Position numbers and translations under genes: made by a program. The notes below the pieces were generated by a model. That model ran no database searches, was not told the DNA's origin, and saw only the letters and a list, made by a program, of their open reading frames with translations. A DNA stretch of 64,000 bases, taken from assembly GCA_037179515.1 (NCBI GenBank), contig JAXCGZ010021072.1, forward strand, positions 1 through 64,000, given 5' to 3'. Origin of the DNA: Halocaridina rubra (Eukaryota > Arthropoda > Malacostraca > Decapoda > Atyidae). Each line of letters starts with the position of its first letter. Position 1 is the stretch's first letter. This document shows, piece after piece, positions 63,996 through 64,000 of this stretch.

Positions 63996-64000
63996 TATAT

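Overview
The window is a stretch of eukaryotic nuclear genome, most likely from a decapod crustacean. Genes are interrupted by introns with GT-AG borders. The sequence is A+T rich and carries very long (TA)n, (GA/TC)n and (TG)n microsatellites. It is crowded with CR1-like and RTE-like LINEs, Tigger/pogo-type DNA transposons and tRNA-derived SINEs. The protein-coding content is clearly metazoan. The decapod assignment rests on the look of the repeat families and microsatellites, not on a search.

Recognisable host genes are few. On the left edge, the first three exons of an unidentified helical protein run off the window on the minus strand (exons 2336-2300, 671-508, 146-1). A candidate small spliced gene leaves the same 125-bp gap on the plus strand (2462-3157). 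RPL37A (ribosomal protein eL43) is complete on the plus strand in three exons (8574-14301), with a 4.4-kb first intron full of mobile DNA. A single-exon seven-transmembrane receptor with degenerate class-A motifs lies on the minus strand (23032-21629). Bystin (BYSL) is complete on the plus strand in nine coding exons (50143-59768). It converges on the last exon of ZMPSTE24 (minus, 63079-62846), whose other exons lie outside the window.

The middle of the window (about 23.2-45.6 kb) is a graveyard of non-LTR retrotransposons. At least eight CR1-like fragments share a 3' tail built on a short repeat around AATTAGGTAAT. Two long copies stand head to head (39290-35547 minus, about 39500-43930 plus). 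There are two copies of an RTE-like LINE: one long and degenerate (8320-5196 minus), the other 5'-truncated with a 360-codon open frame (44271-45353 plus). A fragment of a third LINE type lies at about 25.9-26.5 kb.

Several non-autonomous elements can be delimited base by base from terminal inverted repeats and TA target duplications: 9732-10062, 23422-24073 (inside a CR1 copy) and 63287-63995. One SINE (28966-29158) is bracketed by a 17-bp duplication, and a related repeat at about 57.7 kb lacks the insertion. A perfect 35-bp-arm palindrome sits at the centre of a 313-bp fold-back structure whose arms contain (TA)n (49318-49630).

I found no bacterial, viral or CRISPR features. The points most worth a second look are the small spliced gene at 2.5-3.3 kb, the phase-compatible alternative terminal exon in bystin intron 5, the unusual receptor, and the precisely bounded MITEs.
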